This document shows, in pieces, positions 11,201 through 21,448 of a stretch of DNA of 64,000 nucleotides (position 1 is its first letter; each line of letters opens with the position of its first letter). The notes beneath the pieces are model-generated. The model made no database searches. It was given only the letters and a program-made list of their open reading frames with translations, and had not been told where the DNA came from. Source of the stretch: Entoloma clypeatum (Eukaryota > Basidiomycota > Agaricomycetes > Agaricales > Entolomataceae); NCBI GenBank assembly GCA_963565915.1, contig OY751489.1:1240001-1304000 (forward strand), in the 5' to 3' direction. Position numbers and translations under genes: made by a program.

Positions 11201-12199
11201 TCTGCACTTGGGACTGCATGCTCCTATGTTCAAAATGTCTGGAAACTCCACGGACTACCGGAGGCCATTGTCTCCGACCGAGGACCACAGTTTGTCGCCA
11301 AGTTCACGCACGAACTATACAGGCTGCTTAACATTAAGGTTGCTGCCTCGACAGCCTACCATCCGCAGTCGGACAGACAGACGGAGCGGGTCAATCAAGG
11401 ATTAGAACAATACCTTCGCCTATTCATCAATGAACGTCAAGACGATTGGGACGAATGGCTTCCGATGGCTGAATTTGCATACAACAACCATGTTCACGCA
11501 TCGACACATCAAACTCCATTCTACATTGACACTGGCTGCCATCCGTGGATGGGATTTGAACCTCGCGAGAAGTGGACGGAGATCGAGGCGGTAGCAGATT
11601 TCAGCCAGCGGATGAAGTCCGCTCTAGAGGAGGCTCGCGCAGCACTGACAAAGGCAAAAGATGACATGGCGCGATACTACAACCAGCATCGGAGCACCAC
11701 TCCGACATTCCGCCCGGGGGACAAGGTCTTTTTAGACTCATCAGACCTCAAAACCACCTGACCCACAAAAAAGCTTGCACATCGATACGTAGGCCCTTTC
11801 CCAGTGGTCCGACCTGTCAGAACACATGCCTATGAACTTCGCCTTCCCCCTTCCATGTCCTGTGTTCACCCAGTATTCCATGTCGTCAAACTTTCACTAG
11901 TTCCCGACGACCCTTTCCGACGCCAAGTCCGCTCTCCTTCACCTCCGACGGTAGTCGGAGAAGAATTAGAGTACGATGTTGAAAACCTCTTGGACAGCCG
12001 ACTGCATCGAGGCAAGCTTCAATTCTTGGTCAAATGGAAGGGATATGGCTACGAAGAGAATTCCTGGGAAGCAGAAGACAATGTCCACGCTCCGCGCCTA
12101 GTCCACGACTTCTACCGACGTCATCCGGGAGCTCCGCGGCGGATTGCCGCCGCGATATTTGACTCGTTTTGCCTGACACGTCGAGACGCCGTGCCTTGA
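8294..12199 (+). pseudogene. pol: Pol polyprotein of element 1 (two premature TGA stops)
   Basis: One frame carries, in order, aspartic protease (LLDSGATGS, about nt 8562), reverse transcriptase (LDIRWGYNN and VYLDDILIF, about 9770), RNase H (EADSSDFATGAVL), integrase zinc finger (QHHDTPVAGHPG...CKTCDPC), integrase core (SVDFITELP, VSDRGPQF, ERVNQ) and a C-terminal chromodomain (LQFLVKWKGYGYEENSWE). A TGA at 10472-10474 follows AQKLN, and a TGA at 11759-11761 precedes PTKKLAHRY. Both sit where Arg is expected from related copies, and reading resumes in the same frame. All catalytic motifs are otherwise present. The GTG at 8294 is only the left edge of the open frame, not a likely start. Confidence 0.92.
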
Positions 12200-12210
12200 A
12201 GGGGGGGTGA

Positions 12211-12644
12211 TGTAAGGGCAACCACTTTCACTTTTCACTTTTCCTTCACTTTCTTCCTTTCCTTTCTATTCCACCATCTCCGACGTCCTCCAATCGTATC
12301 CGCTGTCTCCGACATCTTATCCGCCTCTCCGCATCCGACGACTCCGCCCCCATCTGCTACTCCGCACGTCGGATCGCAGGTACTATCATTCATCTTGTTT
12401 CCATTCATCCTTCATCGCTACTCCCGATCATTGCTCATCATTCATGCGTCTCGTTTTATCTCTTATTTCATATCTCATTTTACTATTTATCGCAGCTAGC
12501 TTGCAGGGGAATCCTTAGAACTTTCTCTTTGGATCTCCCTTGCAAGGTATGTGTTGTATTACTTATTAGACTGCTCAATCTAAACTTTGGATCTCCCTTG
12601 CAAGTATCTGAGTTTGAGTCTTGGATCGTAAGGTCGCCCTTACA
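12211..12644 (+). repeat. 3' LTR of element 1
   Basis: 434 bp, two substitutions from the 5' copy. It is preceded by a run of purines ending GGGGGGGTGA and followed by the second GCAGA target duplication. Confidence 0.95.
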
Positions 12645-12764
12645 GCAGAGGGCTTAGGTAGGCTCACCGAGGGTGGGGTGCAGCTTTGGTTGTTCCCTGT
12701 CCGCCCCGCATCGTTGCGACGTGGCACGGGTGTTGTGTCATCAGCTGTTCCTGTATCCAGCCGT

Positions 12765-13345
12765 TTTCATATCCACCGTGGGGGCTGCTGGCAAGCGGCA
12801 GCGTGGGTTTGTCTCGTTGTTGACTTGCTCCCTCAGCGATAGCGCGGGTTCTTCGGAACATTGTCATCAACTGGGGGGGGTTGTTAGTGGGGTGGAAATG
12901 GGGAGGAGGGGTGTAGGGCATACTGTCCTGTCACCCGGGAGTTGAGACTTACCTGGGTAGATCCTTGTCATCATTGAAGTCGACGTGCCAGCAGGGGGAT
13001 GAAAGTGGGAAGAGAAATGTGAAGTCCAACAGTCAGTCACAAGTGTTTCAGGTCACATGATTTTAGTTCAATTACTAATATTGAAGTTGAAATTGGACTT
13101 TGCATTCCTCCTCCACCATTCACCACCCCGCTGCGACGTTGCCCCTGATGACGATGAGCACCCACCCAGCTCCAACTCCTGGGGGGCCGGACCATATCCT
13201 CCATCCCCTCTCTTCTGGTTTCACCTCACTAATTACTTCTGAACCCCCCAGGTCCCAGTGACAACGCGCCGAAGAACCTGCAGCGTTGCTGAGGGAGCGA
13301 ATCGACAACGACACAAACCCTCGCTGCCACCCACAACCCTCGCCG
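12765..13345. repeat. Imperfect inverted repeat of the G-rich family
   Basis: The left arm (12765-13010) and right arm (13110-13345) are inverted copies with a spacer of about 100 bp. Matched words include GGTTTGT(C/G)TCGTTG, GCTCCCTCAGC, GGTTCTTCGG and GGAGTTG. The left arm is also a diverged copy of 6240-6510. The structure could extrude as a hairpin. No gene was found in it. Confidence 0.6.
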
Positions 13346-13529
13346 CCACCCATGACTCTCAATACCCACTAACAGTCTCCATGGTAGGGAATAATGATGA
13401 CGACTCCTGGCCAATACAGATGGCCAACCAACACCGCACCCCCCATCCTTGGTAAGCCTTTAAGCCCCCCGCCACCCCCACTGACGCACAAGGCAGACAG
13501 CAACAACCATGACCGCTAACGGGACGACA

Positions 13530-13970
13530 GCCGACGGGACCAACCCCATACTGCCCCATACCCACAATGCAGACGGCGGCAACCATGACCGCCGATGCCT
13601 TACACCGCACCTCACCCATGGACCCCTCTCAGCCGCAATGGGGATATGCCGCCAATGCCAACACCCCACCCCGTCGCGGCCCCATTCCCCCCACTCCACA
13701 AACAACAAACGTGCGCAAGCACCACAACCCAACGCCGGCACCCTATACCCTCATCTCACCCCAACCAACAGGTGGCCCCCACAACCACGACTGCTGATGG
13801 GGACACACCCAACACTGGCTTTCTGCGCCCCCACCTCACCTGTGGCCCCCACGACCATACGGACACACCCCAATGCCGACGTACCCTTGGCTGCAATGTG
13901 GACACGCCACCAACACCAACACCCCACCCTGTCACAGCCCCACTCGCCCCCTCCGCAAACAATGAACACA
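13530..13970. repeat. C-rich diverged tandem repeat, about 258-bp period
   Basis: CAACACCCCACCC(C/T)GTC recurs at about 13660 and 13918, with CACAATGCAGA/GCTGCAATGTGG and CAAACAA words at matching offsets. It is strongly C-rich on plus, so long open frames arise on both strands by composition. I treat none of them as genes. Confidence 0.55.
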
Positions 13971-14519
13971 TAAGACGAACACGGGGCAGGGCCTGCCACA
14001 CCGCACTGATGTCCTCTTTAAATATATATCCATACATTTGTATTGACTATGATCATACTTGAAATTTTATTCAGTGTCTTAAAGATTACTTATTGCACTT
14101 TTGAACCTTAAAAATAATTTTCGAAGGCAGAATCAGGACCCTGGACATCCCCGTCAGAGGTCGGATCCCAAAATCCGGGGTTTTGTCCAACGGAAAACAG
14201 TGGTTTGTGTCCAATTTGACGCTGGCCTCGAGTAATTTTTTGTTTTTTTGTCCAGAGGAGGGATCCAGGCCCCTCAAAGCCTAAATTTTGTCTGGAAGAG
14301 GGATCTGGCCCCCTGGAGCGCTAAATTTTGTCCGCATTGTTACGCCAGGCCATCCAGCAGCCGCAGATTCAATTGCTGCGTCTCTACATTTATTACAGGA
14401 GCATAATTTAAGTATCTTTTGGCTTACGCTTTGGCCGATGGGATATGCAAGATCTTATTGAGGGTGTTTGTGACATGTGAAGGCGGATTGACAGGAAATG
14501 TTTTTCCTATGCCGATATA

Positions 14520-16133
14520 CAGTGCCTCACAAAACTGATTCAATGTTTGCTACTTTGTGAATACCTTCAAAATAACTTTGCAAATAATGCCAATCAAAAG
14601 AAGGTATTGGTACCTGGTTAAAAGCCCTGCTTCAGGACTCTTGGAATCTGCAATAATTATGTAATTCCCATAAAAGATGATCAATATATGATCAAATTAC
14701 TCCAGGGACTCATTGAATTAGTTTTGTGAGTATGTACAATAAATACAGTATTTTATATTTTAGTACTTGGTATTATCCCCCTTAGCTTTGATTACTGCCA
14801 CTACCCTTCATGGCATACTTTCTATTAGGTTTTGACACACTTCTGGCTCTATATTATTCCACACCTCTGCTGCTCTGTCCCAAATCTCCCAGACTCCCTT
14901 GGGTGGTGTTGGATATTCATTCAACTTCCTTTTAATATGAACCCAGAGGTGTTCAATAGGATTGAGGTCTGGGGACTGTGCAGGCCAATCCAGCAGAGCA
15001 ATATTCTTGCTGTCCATCCATTTTTTGGCCTTCTTGGAGGTGTGCTTGGGGTCATTGTCCTGCTGAAAAATGATCTCCTCTTCAGAGATTCCACTCTCCT
15101 CCATGATAGGCAGCAAATTGTCCTCCAAAATGGACACATACTGATCAGCATCCATCCTCCCCTCAACCTCTGCAAGTCTCCCCACACCTTCCCAACCCAT
15201 ACAACCCCAAACCATAATATTTCCTCCCCCAAATTTGACTGTGCCCTGAACCTCTCTTTCAATAAGCCCCTCATCCTTCTTTTTCCAGACCCATTCCTTG
15301 CCATCTGACCCAAACCTGTTGATTTTGGTCTCATCTGACCAAATGACCCTCTTCCAGTCCTCCACTGCCCATTCCCTGTGCTTCATAGCAAATGCCAACC
15401 GCCTCTTCCAATGTATGGCCTTTAAGAAAGGTCTTTTCTTCTTTGTTACAGTCTTGAATTCATGTTTTCTGAGAACCCTTCTCACAGTTTCTGGGGAGAC
15501 AGGATTGGAGATGACAGTGTTGATGTGTTTGGTAGCCTGCATTGGAGGCTCTCCCTGAGGTGATTTGTGAAAGTATGTTTCATGTGTTGGTGGGAGAAAG
15601 CTTGGATGGACAACCACCAGAAGAGAGATTGCGATGAGGAAGAAGATTCTGAAGCACTCTGGAGACAGTTGGTTGGCTGACACCCAGGTTAGAGGCAATA
15701 TGACGAGTGGAGTGACCATTGGAGGCCAGAGAAAGAATGTTTTCCTTGTGGGAAGAGGAGATAGGGCGCATGATTAATTATGGAGGCTGTTGAGGTTGGA
15801 TTCTTCTTATACAACTTTCCTTGACAACCCATCAGGGTTCTATTCAAGTTCCATCAGTAAGTCATGACAACTGGTTACCATACAACCAGTGAAGCATTTG
15901 ATTCTGATAATTGCCATAGGTACTCACAAAACTGATTCAATGAGTTGCTGATTTAATTTAATCATATCTCCATAGATTCTGATCTAAATCATATGACTCC
16001 TTTATATTCTGAAAGCCCTGAAGTAGGGCTTTCAATTATATACCAAAGGTTTAATTCAATTGGTATTCTTTGCAGAGTTATCTTGAAGGTATTCAAAAAG
16101 CAACAAACATTGAATCAGTTTTGTGAGGCACTG
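14520..16133 (-). mobile_element. Tc1-family transposon, copy 1
   Basis: The 1614-bp element has outer ends CAGTGCCTCACAAAACTGAT...GGCACTG and TA duplications at 14518-14519 and 16134-16135. The pre-insertion site reads CCGATATTCGG. Each end is a unit of about 200 bp that closes with a second, inverted copy of CTCACAAAACT(G/A)ATTCAATG, giving four binding-site-like repeats. A near-identical element in the opposite orientation lies at 60480-62098. Confidence 0.93.
14760..15771 (-). pseudogene. Tc1 transposase, copy 1 (disrupted)
   Basis: This DD34E transposase catalyses cut-and-paste movement. The N-terminal helix-turn-helix (MRPISSSHKENILSLASNGH) opens at 15771. The catalytic residues are Asp in VIWSDETKINRFG, Asp in FQQDNDPKHT and Glu in NPIEHLW, with 34 residues between the last two. 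Lesions relative to copy 2 are CGA to TGA at 15580-15582, a 5-bp deletion near 15540 that shifts frame, and a TGA after ESMP near 14808. The catalytic core itself is open and carries all three acidic residues. Confidence 0.9.
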
Positions 16134-16581
16134 TATTCGGATTCCATGAACGGGGTGCTCGTCTATGAGGTCGATGGTATTGGATTCACCCATGATGCTC
16201 CAGGCTGTTCGAAGTCGATAGGTTTCAGATGCTGTGAGCCAAAAAAAAATTTATTTATTTTGACGATCATTCATAACAAGTTCACAATACAAGTACATGC
16301 ATCCAAAAACATGACCTGCAGGGAGAATTGAACAAACAACCTCTCGTGTACAATATACAACTTTTTCTTCAATGAACCACCTGAGCCAACCTAGATGTGT
16401 CCACCATGTCGTCTGACCTAATGTCACCCTACCGATTCCTGTCCGGCCAATGGTGACACCCATCTGGCCAAAATGGGCTCGCTGTCCGTACATTTTGGCT
16501 CCGGCCTTGCGGCCGGTTTCGACAAAATTTGTCCGGATCGGGATCCGACCTCTGGCAGGGATGTCCAGGGTCCTGCAGAAT

Positions 16582-17100
16582 CAAGGCCAAATCAAGTCAA
16601 GTGAGGTAAAGTCAGCCAAGTGAGGCAATTTGCCATTTTTGTGAATAGTGCTTGACTTGTTCTTTATGAAGTCTTTTCCTTGAGATGCACTTTTGGTACT
16701 TACTGTTTACTTGGTGTAGAATCCCTCTTGAAGACACCATTTTTTTAAGTCAGGCCCAAGTCAAACAATCTTCTTAGGCTCATCTTGGTGCCTTAGTGTT
16801 CTTGGCACTCCAGTAAGTAAGCCTAAGTAGCATTAAGTAATTTGCCCTTTTACTGATGAGTGCTGCAAAGAGCTGCACAGCATATAGGCCAAGCTGCAAC
16901 AAGCTGCAACATCTTCGGCAAAAATCAGTGTTGGCTGATGCAAGGTGCTACTACATTATGTTGCTACAGCCCTCTACCATGCTACATTACTAATCAACTA
17001 CCATGCTACAGGGCACTACAAATTTGGTGATGTTTGCTACCATTTGCTACCATCAAAATCTGGTTTTGCTGATGCATTGTGGCTGTGCCATCAGGACTGT
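16582..17100. other. Non-coding spacer with short repeats
   Basis: It is rich in AAGTCA/TTGAC and GCTAC words (GCTACCATGCTAC-type repeats near 16980-17050). No frame with recognisable protein was found. Confidence 0.4.
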
Positions 17101-17222
17101 TCTTAGCCATTGGCGATGATATATCAAGACTGTCGATATATCACACCTGTAATTATAGGTGAGGATGTATCACGGTTAAGCTGTCAGCACAGGATTTGAT
17201 ATATCAGACCTACTGGCTAGGT
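17100..17222 (+). repeat. TGATATATCA repeat, copy abutting the MYND gene
   Basis: It contains palindromic GATATATCA at 17119, 17135 and 17199, a variant GATGTATCA at 17164, and ends CTACTGGCTAGGTTG. The same order occurs at 54005-54119 and, inverted, at 51547-51668. The repeat ends about 3 bp before the predicted start codon of the MYND gene. Confidence 0.65.
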
Positions 17223-17225
17223 TGC

Positions 17226-18680
17226 ATGCCGCAAACCATCATCGAAGATTATGTCGAAGAGAAGAAGATAATCTATCTGCCTTTGCGATCGATCGATTGT
17301 TGCTCCGTCTGTGGCAAGACATCTCCGCCTCTCCGTTTGTGTAGTTCATGTGGCGAGGTAAGGCGGAATATGTCTTTTGTGATTAAATGACCTTCTGTCT
17401 CAGAAAGTATACTGTTCTTCTTACTGTCAAACGAAAGATTGGTCTGACCATCGATCATCTTGTGGTAAGCTTGTAGTCCCTGTGGTCTATGTACCGATTT
17501 ACGAAACTCTTCACAATCTTCAGGGAAGACGGATCGCGTCAATCTAGCAGCCTTCTACCCCTTCCTTGCCTGCCTTGCCGAAGACTCTCATGTTCATATC
17601 AAAAAACCCCGCCATATTGCAAGGAAACATTCAATTCTCAATTTCCCAGCAGATATTCGTCCAGTCGCATTTCCTGACGGGTCCGCAGCGACTCTCCTTA
17701 TCCTCGGGAACGAACTTCCCGAAGGCGTCGACGACCCCGACGTTTGGTGGCCCACAGCCACATCGCCAGACATTCGTTCAAAGCTCCTCAACAGAATACA
17801 ACGCGAAGGCTATACTCTCCAGCTCACAACTTCCATCTGCATCGGCCTTCTCAGAGGAATGTACACGACAACTTTCGTTCGCGCTTCAGACGACCCTTAC
17901 GGACGAGCGCGTCGTCGCGTGCGCTTGCAATACAAACAATCTCCCATCGCGGATTTTGGCATCATCAGAGGTATCGCTCACGTCAGAAATCAGGACAGAC
18001 TCGCCTACTTCCGCACTACTGATGGGTTTTTCGAGAAAGGACAGAACCCAGACAGGCACCACTGGCTTTACTTCACCACTCTCAGCGGAGAGGATGCCAC
18101 GCTCGACTGCGGCACCTACACATTCAATTCTTGCACATGCGTGCGCGCCGAGTCTTACCGCGACAGCGTGGCAATCCACGCCCGTCTCAAGTCGGCTCCG
18201 GCGTGTTTCTTGGATCTCAAATCCACACCGAACGCTTCGCATTTTACTACTCCCCACCAAAAATTTTCAGTTCTTCACAATGAAGCTCTGCACAAGGCCG
18301 TTCAAGACAGCGCGCCAGGAGTCAATTGGGAGAGCGTGCTCGAATTCATGGAATCTATATCTGGAGTCAAGTGCACCGAGGTCGAGGGAGAGCTCTCTAA
18401 GTTTTGGACGTTGGACAGCTGTGGGGCGATGGAGGAGCTGATACAGAAGAGGACTTGGGAAAGCTGGTCGGCTGAACCTGTCATGGAGACCGAGCCTAAC
18501 GAAGCAGAGGCCGCCTCTCCGCCGTTGGATGGCCAGGATTGGGCAGAATATATCAAAGAATGGAATGACATACACGACCGACGATTGTCGCTTGAAGCAT
18601 TTGACAACGCTTACAAAGGACCCCGTTGCCAAGATCTGTACTCGACCCGAGAGGCAAGATTTATCAATTTGGGAATATGA
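17226..18680 (+). CDS. MYND-type zinc-finger protein
   Basis: The three-exon model is 17226-17357, 17404-17464 and 17524-18680 (449 residues). Both introns (46 and 59 nt) have GT-AG ends and keep frame. Residues of about 35-70 form a MYND finger (CSVCGKTS, LCSSCGEKVYCSSYCQ, DWSDHRSSC) with all the Cys/His ligands. MYND fingers mediate protein-protein contacts in regulators. The rest begins NLAAFYPFLACLAEDSHV, typical of the large MYND family of Agaricomycetes, and its biochemical role is unknown. There is no membrane segment. The start ATG is the first in frame and sits immediately after a TGATATATCA repeat, so the original promoter or N terminus may have been displaced. Confidence is high for the domain and moderate for the exact start. 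Confidence 0.85.
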
Positions 18681-19050
18681 AAAAAAGCCCTCACAGAACG
18701 TCTCTTGCAAAGTCTCTTGCGGCGAATGATAAGTCTAATAATCTATGTAAGGTGACGAGAATACATAGTACTTGCAAGGATGATGCAACGACTGCATACA
18801 AGAATAGATAGAACAAGTAACTCTAAAGAGCGGTCCCGAGATAGTAATGCAAGACTTCTAAACAATATTCTGCAGTGACTGGTCAGAGTGTCCGCAACCA
18901 TGAGGTTGTCGCCAGTACACTTACCGGCAAGTTGAAGAGCTGAAGGCCCTCCTCTATTGGCATTGTTTTGGTACCGTTGAAGGTACTCGAGTTCTACATT
19001 TTCATGTAAGTTCAGCTGAGTTAGGCAATTGGGACAGTGACGTACCTTTA

Positions 19051-19221
19051 TCAATGCCCCACTCCACCTTGAGACTTGCAACAGCCCCCGGGGCTGGTGG
19101 TGCAAGCAACATAGCCGTTACCACACGAGAATGCACGCGCTTCCAACACAGGGAGCGACAATGCAAAGGTACTGGCAACCCATGCAGCGATGGAAAAGAG
19201 CAAGCTACGGGAGAAGTGCAT
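19051..19221 (-). CDS. Possible small secreted cysteine-containing protein
   Basis: The 56-residue frame starts with a good signal peptide (MHFSRSLLFSIAAWVASTFA) and continues to a short mature part with SCGNGYVACTTSPGGCC. Such short secreted Cys-rich proteins are common in fungi. The 3' end is uncertain. A downstream open frame at 18743-19000 could be joined by splicing, but the donor GTGGAG is poor. The upstream extension to 19353 in the same frame lacks signal-peptide character, so I chose the internal Met. I cannot name a family. Confidence 0.45.
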   Translation of the reverse strand: MHFSRSLLFSIAAWVASTFALSLPVLEARAFSCGNGYVACTTSPGGCCKSQGGVGH

Positions 19222-19427
19222 AGAGAGGATGTTTGGTGTTTGGAGGGGGTGTGCAGAACCTTGACTCGGAAGAGTTGCTTGAACATGACCCCCTGCATCC
19301 TTTTTATATTCAACGATGATGCCGGGTCGGGCGATAACGAGAGGCGAGGCCATCGAGACTCAGACTAGGGACGGGGATGACGAATTGGAAATGGTGAGAA
19401 GCGTGAGTGAGGTCGGCCCGCTACTAC

Positions 19428-19830
19428 AGTTCTGGTGCTGCTGACTGTGTCATGTACTAGTGATCACATAGTAAGAATTACCATGGTCTTATCAGAACCC
19501 TGTTGACAGTATCGTGTGAGCCTTCGACGAGCAAGAAGCGAAGCCGATTGAGATTTTCGACCCATCCCACGCCCTTGCCTCGAAGCGGCTGGTCCGGGTG
19601 TTTCCTCAGCCATCGATGAGTGTCACGTCAGCCTCTGCGAGACGTATGCACGGCGGTTAGCCTCGGCCAGTGGCTTACTCAGCTCTGCAACGCTCACGTC
19701 TCTCATCACCGCTGAAGATCTTCGCCTCTTGTCGACGGGCAGAAGGTGCGGGACATCGCCCTTGTGGGAAAATGCAGAACGAAGGCGAGTTTGAAATTGT
19801 ACGAAAATTTCTCCAAAACACTCACTGCCG
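19428..19830 (+). repeat. Diverged duplicate of 21432-21650
   Basis: GGTGCTGCTGACTG, CTAGTGAT, GAATTACC(A/G)TGGTCT and CTTATC occur in the same order at 19428-19500 and 21435-21505. A GAAGGTGCG...AATGCAGAA block follows in both. This is a local segmental duplication of the sequence downstream of the gene ending at 21448. No intact gene is seen in 19222-20500. Confidence 0.55.
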
Positions 19831-20508
19831 CGTGCGGTTGACTAAACGCAGTGTAGCCCTTTGTTAGCTTGGCCACGGTCCGGTCCGGTCCAGGTTCAGC
19901 CCAAAAAGCGAAAATACAAGTTGAGTGTAATAAATCATGAGCCAGAAGGGAGTACTGAGCAGGAATTGACTTCTACAAGGACAGACACATACCATGGTGA
20001 ATAGGAACGCAAAAATGCGAGTAGTGCCGAAAGTTCAGGACAGAAGAATGCCGTGAGCCCGCGGACCACCAGAAAGCCCCCGCCGATGGTATTCGAACAC
20101 GTCCCCCGTGGACCTTGGGAACGGGGCAATCCCGGATGGTCGACGAGGCTGCGAAATTCATCTTCACCCTCCCGTTCAATCTTCGGCCGGACGCCGATCA
20201 GTCAGGTTCAGTTCGCCTACCCCCTCGTGTTACTTTCGATTGACGAATTTGAAGGCTTCCCGGCTTGGAATACCCAAATCCTTGATTTTCTGCTCAGCGG
20301 AGTAGAGAAGTCTACGGAGGCCATTCGCATTCGTTACCTCGAGTTCTTGGAGGCATTGTTTTCCCTGGTCAATCAAGAGTTGGAATCGCTTCCGATATGC
20401 CCCTCCTATGAATCATTGGCTGGATCTTGATATGATAAACTAGACACGTCGTTGCCATAACTTATCTCCCTCTGTGTGCCCTCCAGAATTTGCTGGCAAA
20501 ATGAGAAT

Positions 20509-21448
20509 GATCAAAAACATAATCAACTCGGCGCTGAGCACGCAGGTGAGTTTCATTCCATCGATACTTTTAGGACCGATACAAACATAACATTCTAGTA
20601 CGGATTGACGCTATTGCCGAGCATTCTTCCTCCTGCGACTCCAGGGCTTGGTCAAGCTATAGATCGGCCAAGGGAAAGCGGATCCGGCCCGTTCGGCTAA
20701 TGCTTTATTTCGACGAATTCCATAAGTTGCTCGAGAGGCGCACAATCAATGTCGACGTTCCAAACGTCGTGAGAGACACGGAGAACCAACAACGTTCGGC
20801 GTGCATTTTCCACTTGCACAGTTGTCGATCTTTCGTGGTCTATCTCTCAACCAACTCCAGTCTGAGCCTTTTTTCACCTTCCACATGAGAACATGTGGTC
20901 TTGCCGTGCACCCATGGGTAAACTCAATCCTGACCGTATGCAGGCGCCGATCGTCGAACTACCCTTTGACACCTGAATGTCGCGCCGGAGAGCGTTTCGG
21001 AACCGGACCACATGGTACAATTTGGTCAACCGTTGTAAGTGTCCTCACTCCCGCTGATAAATTTCTTTCTTGAACGAGTGAAAAGTTCTGGACACGATGG
21101 CAGACCGCTGCAAGGACGCGAGCCGTCGAAGTGCAACGAGGGATACTTTCCTCTGCGAAGACGAAGATTATAGGTCTGCAGGATCCCGCTGGACTCTCAT
21201 CAAAGGCGGCGGAGACGGACAGTGATGGCCAACTTGCCGCACTCACTATCAGACTGATGCTCGAATTCGAGCCTTTATGCCAGTCTGCAGATAAGGAAGC
21301 AAAGCTCGTCGAGGGGCACATGCGCGTTGCGTGTTCCGTTCCCAAACACCGTCAATATCTTCGCGGCAGAACACCCTTGGAACTCGTATTGGCCGAAGCC
21401 GCTGCGCGCATCATGAACGACAGTCGACGAACGTTTTGGTGCTGCTGA
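20509..21448 (+). CDS. Unrecognised multi-exon gene, 3' part
   Basis: Three GT-AG introns join frames consistently: about 20546-20598, 20769-20821 (53 nt) and 21035-21085 (51 nt). The predicted product reads through VRLMLYFDEFHKLLERRTI, LSIFRGLSLNQLQSEPFF and VHPWVNSILTVCRR to a helical C terminus (LAALTIRLMLEFEPLCQSAD...LELVLAEAAARIMNDS) ending at TGA 21446-21448. The 5' end is not resolved. A related-looking open stretch at 20210-20430 (FLLSGVEKSTEAIRIRYLEF) may be an upstream exon but is separated by stops. No domain is recognised. Consistent splicing supports a real gene; decay upstream could make it a pseudogene. Confidence 0.45.

Larger units (their letters stand above)
6557..12644 (+). 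mobile_element. Full-length Ty3/gypsy chromovirus (element 1)
   Basis: The 6088-bp element has 434-bp LTRs with TGTAAGGGC...GCCCTTACA ends and a perfect 5-bp target duplication GCAGA (6552-6556 and 12645-12649). I count two differences between the LTRs (about 99.5% identity), so the insertion is recent. The order is gag, protease, reverse transcriptase, RNase H, integrase, chromodomain. A G-rich polypurine tract (12199-12210) precedes the 3' LTR. No tRNA primer-binding site was obvious after the 5' LTR. Two premature stops interrupt pol, so this copy would need readthrough or help in trans. Confidence 0.95.
14134..16575. mobile_element. TIR DNA transposon of unknown family, host of a Tc1 insertion
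   Basis: Termini are inverted repeats of about 55 bp beginning CAGGACCCTGGACATCC and containing CAGAGGTCGGATCCC. A 6-bp direct repeat CAGAAT flanks them (14128-14133 and 16576-16581). Removing the nested Tc1 leaves about 826 bp without a transposase, so this is a non-autonomous element. The left end holds two further units of about 45 bp ending in CTAAATTTTGTC. The 6-bp duplication does not fit the usual hAT (8 bp) or Tc1 (TA) sizes. I leave the superfamily open. Confidence 0.7.

Noticed and set aside
13460..14062. Several 90-155 codon frames in C-rich DNA
   Set aside because: Low-complexity Pro/Thr/His or Gly/Val translations caused by a strand-biased tandem repeat; no domain and no consistent splice pattern.
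5974..14068. One giant foldback element spanning element 1
   Set aside because: The outermost 50-90 bp are inverted and similar (TTTCAAGTA...TATATTTAAA), but the arms in between do not align well enough by eye to claim a single element.
14808..15719. A single 303-residue Tc1 transposase start to end
   Set aside because: The first 60 residues of that frame are out of frame with the helix-turn-helix; a 5-bp deletion joins two frames, so it is not an intact protein.
16250..16493. Minus-strand frame in the TIR element
   Set aside because: Short, without a recognisable domain, and inside the non-autonomous right arm.
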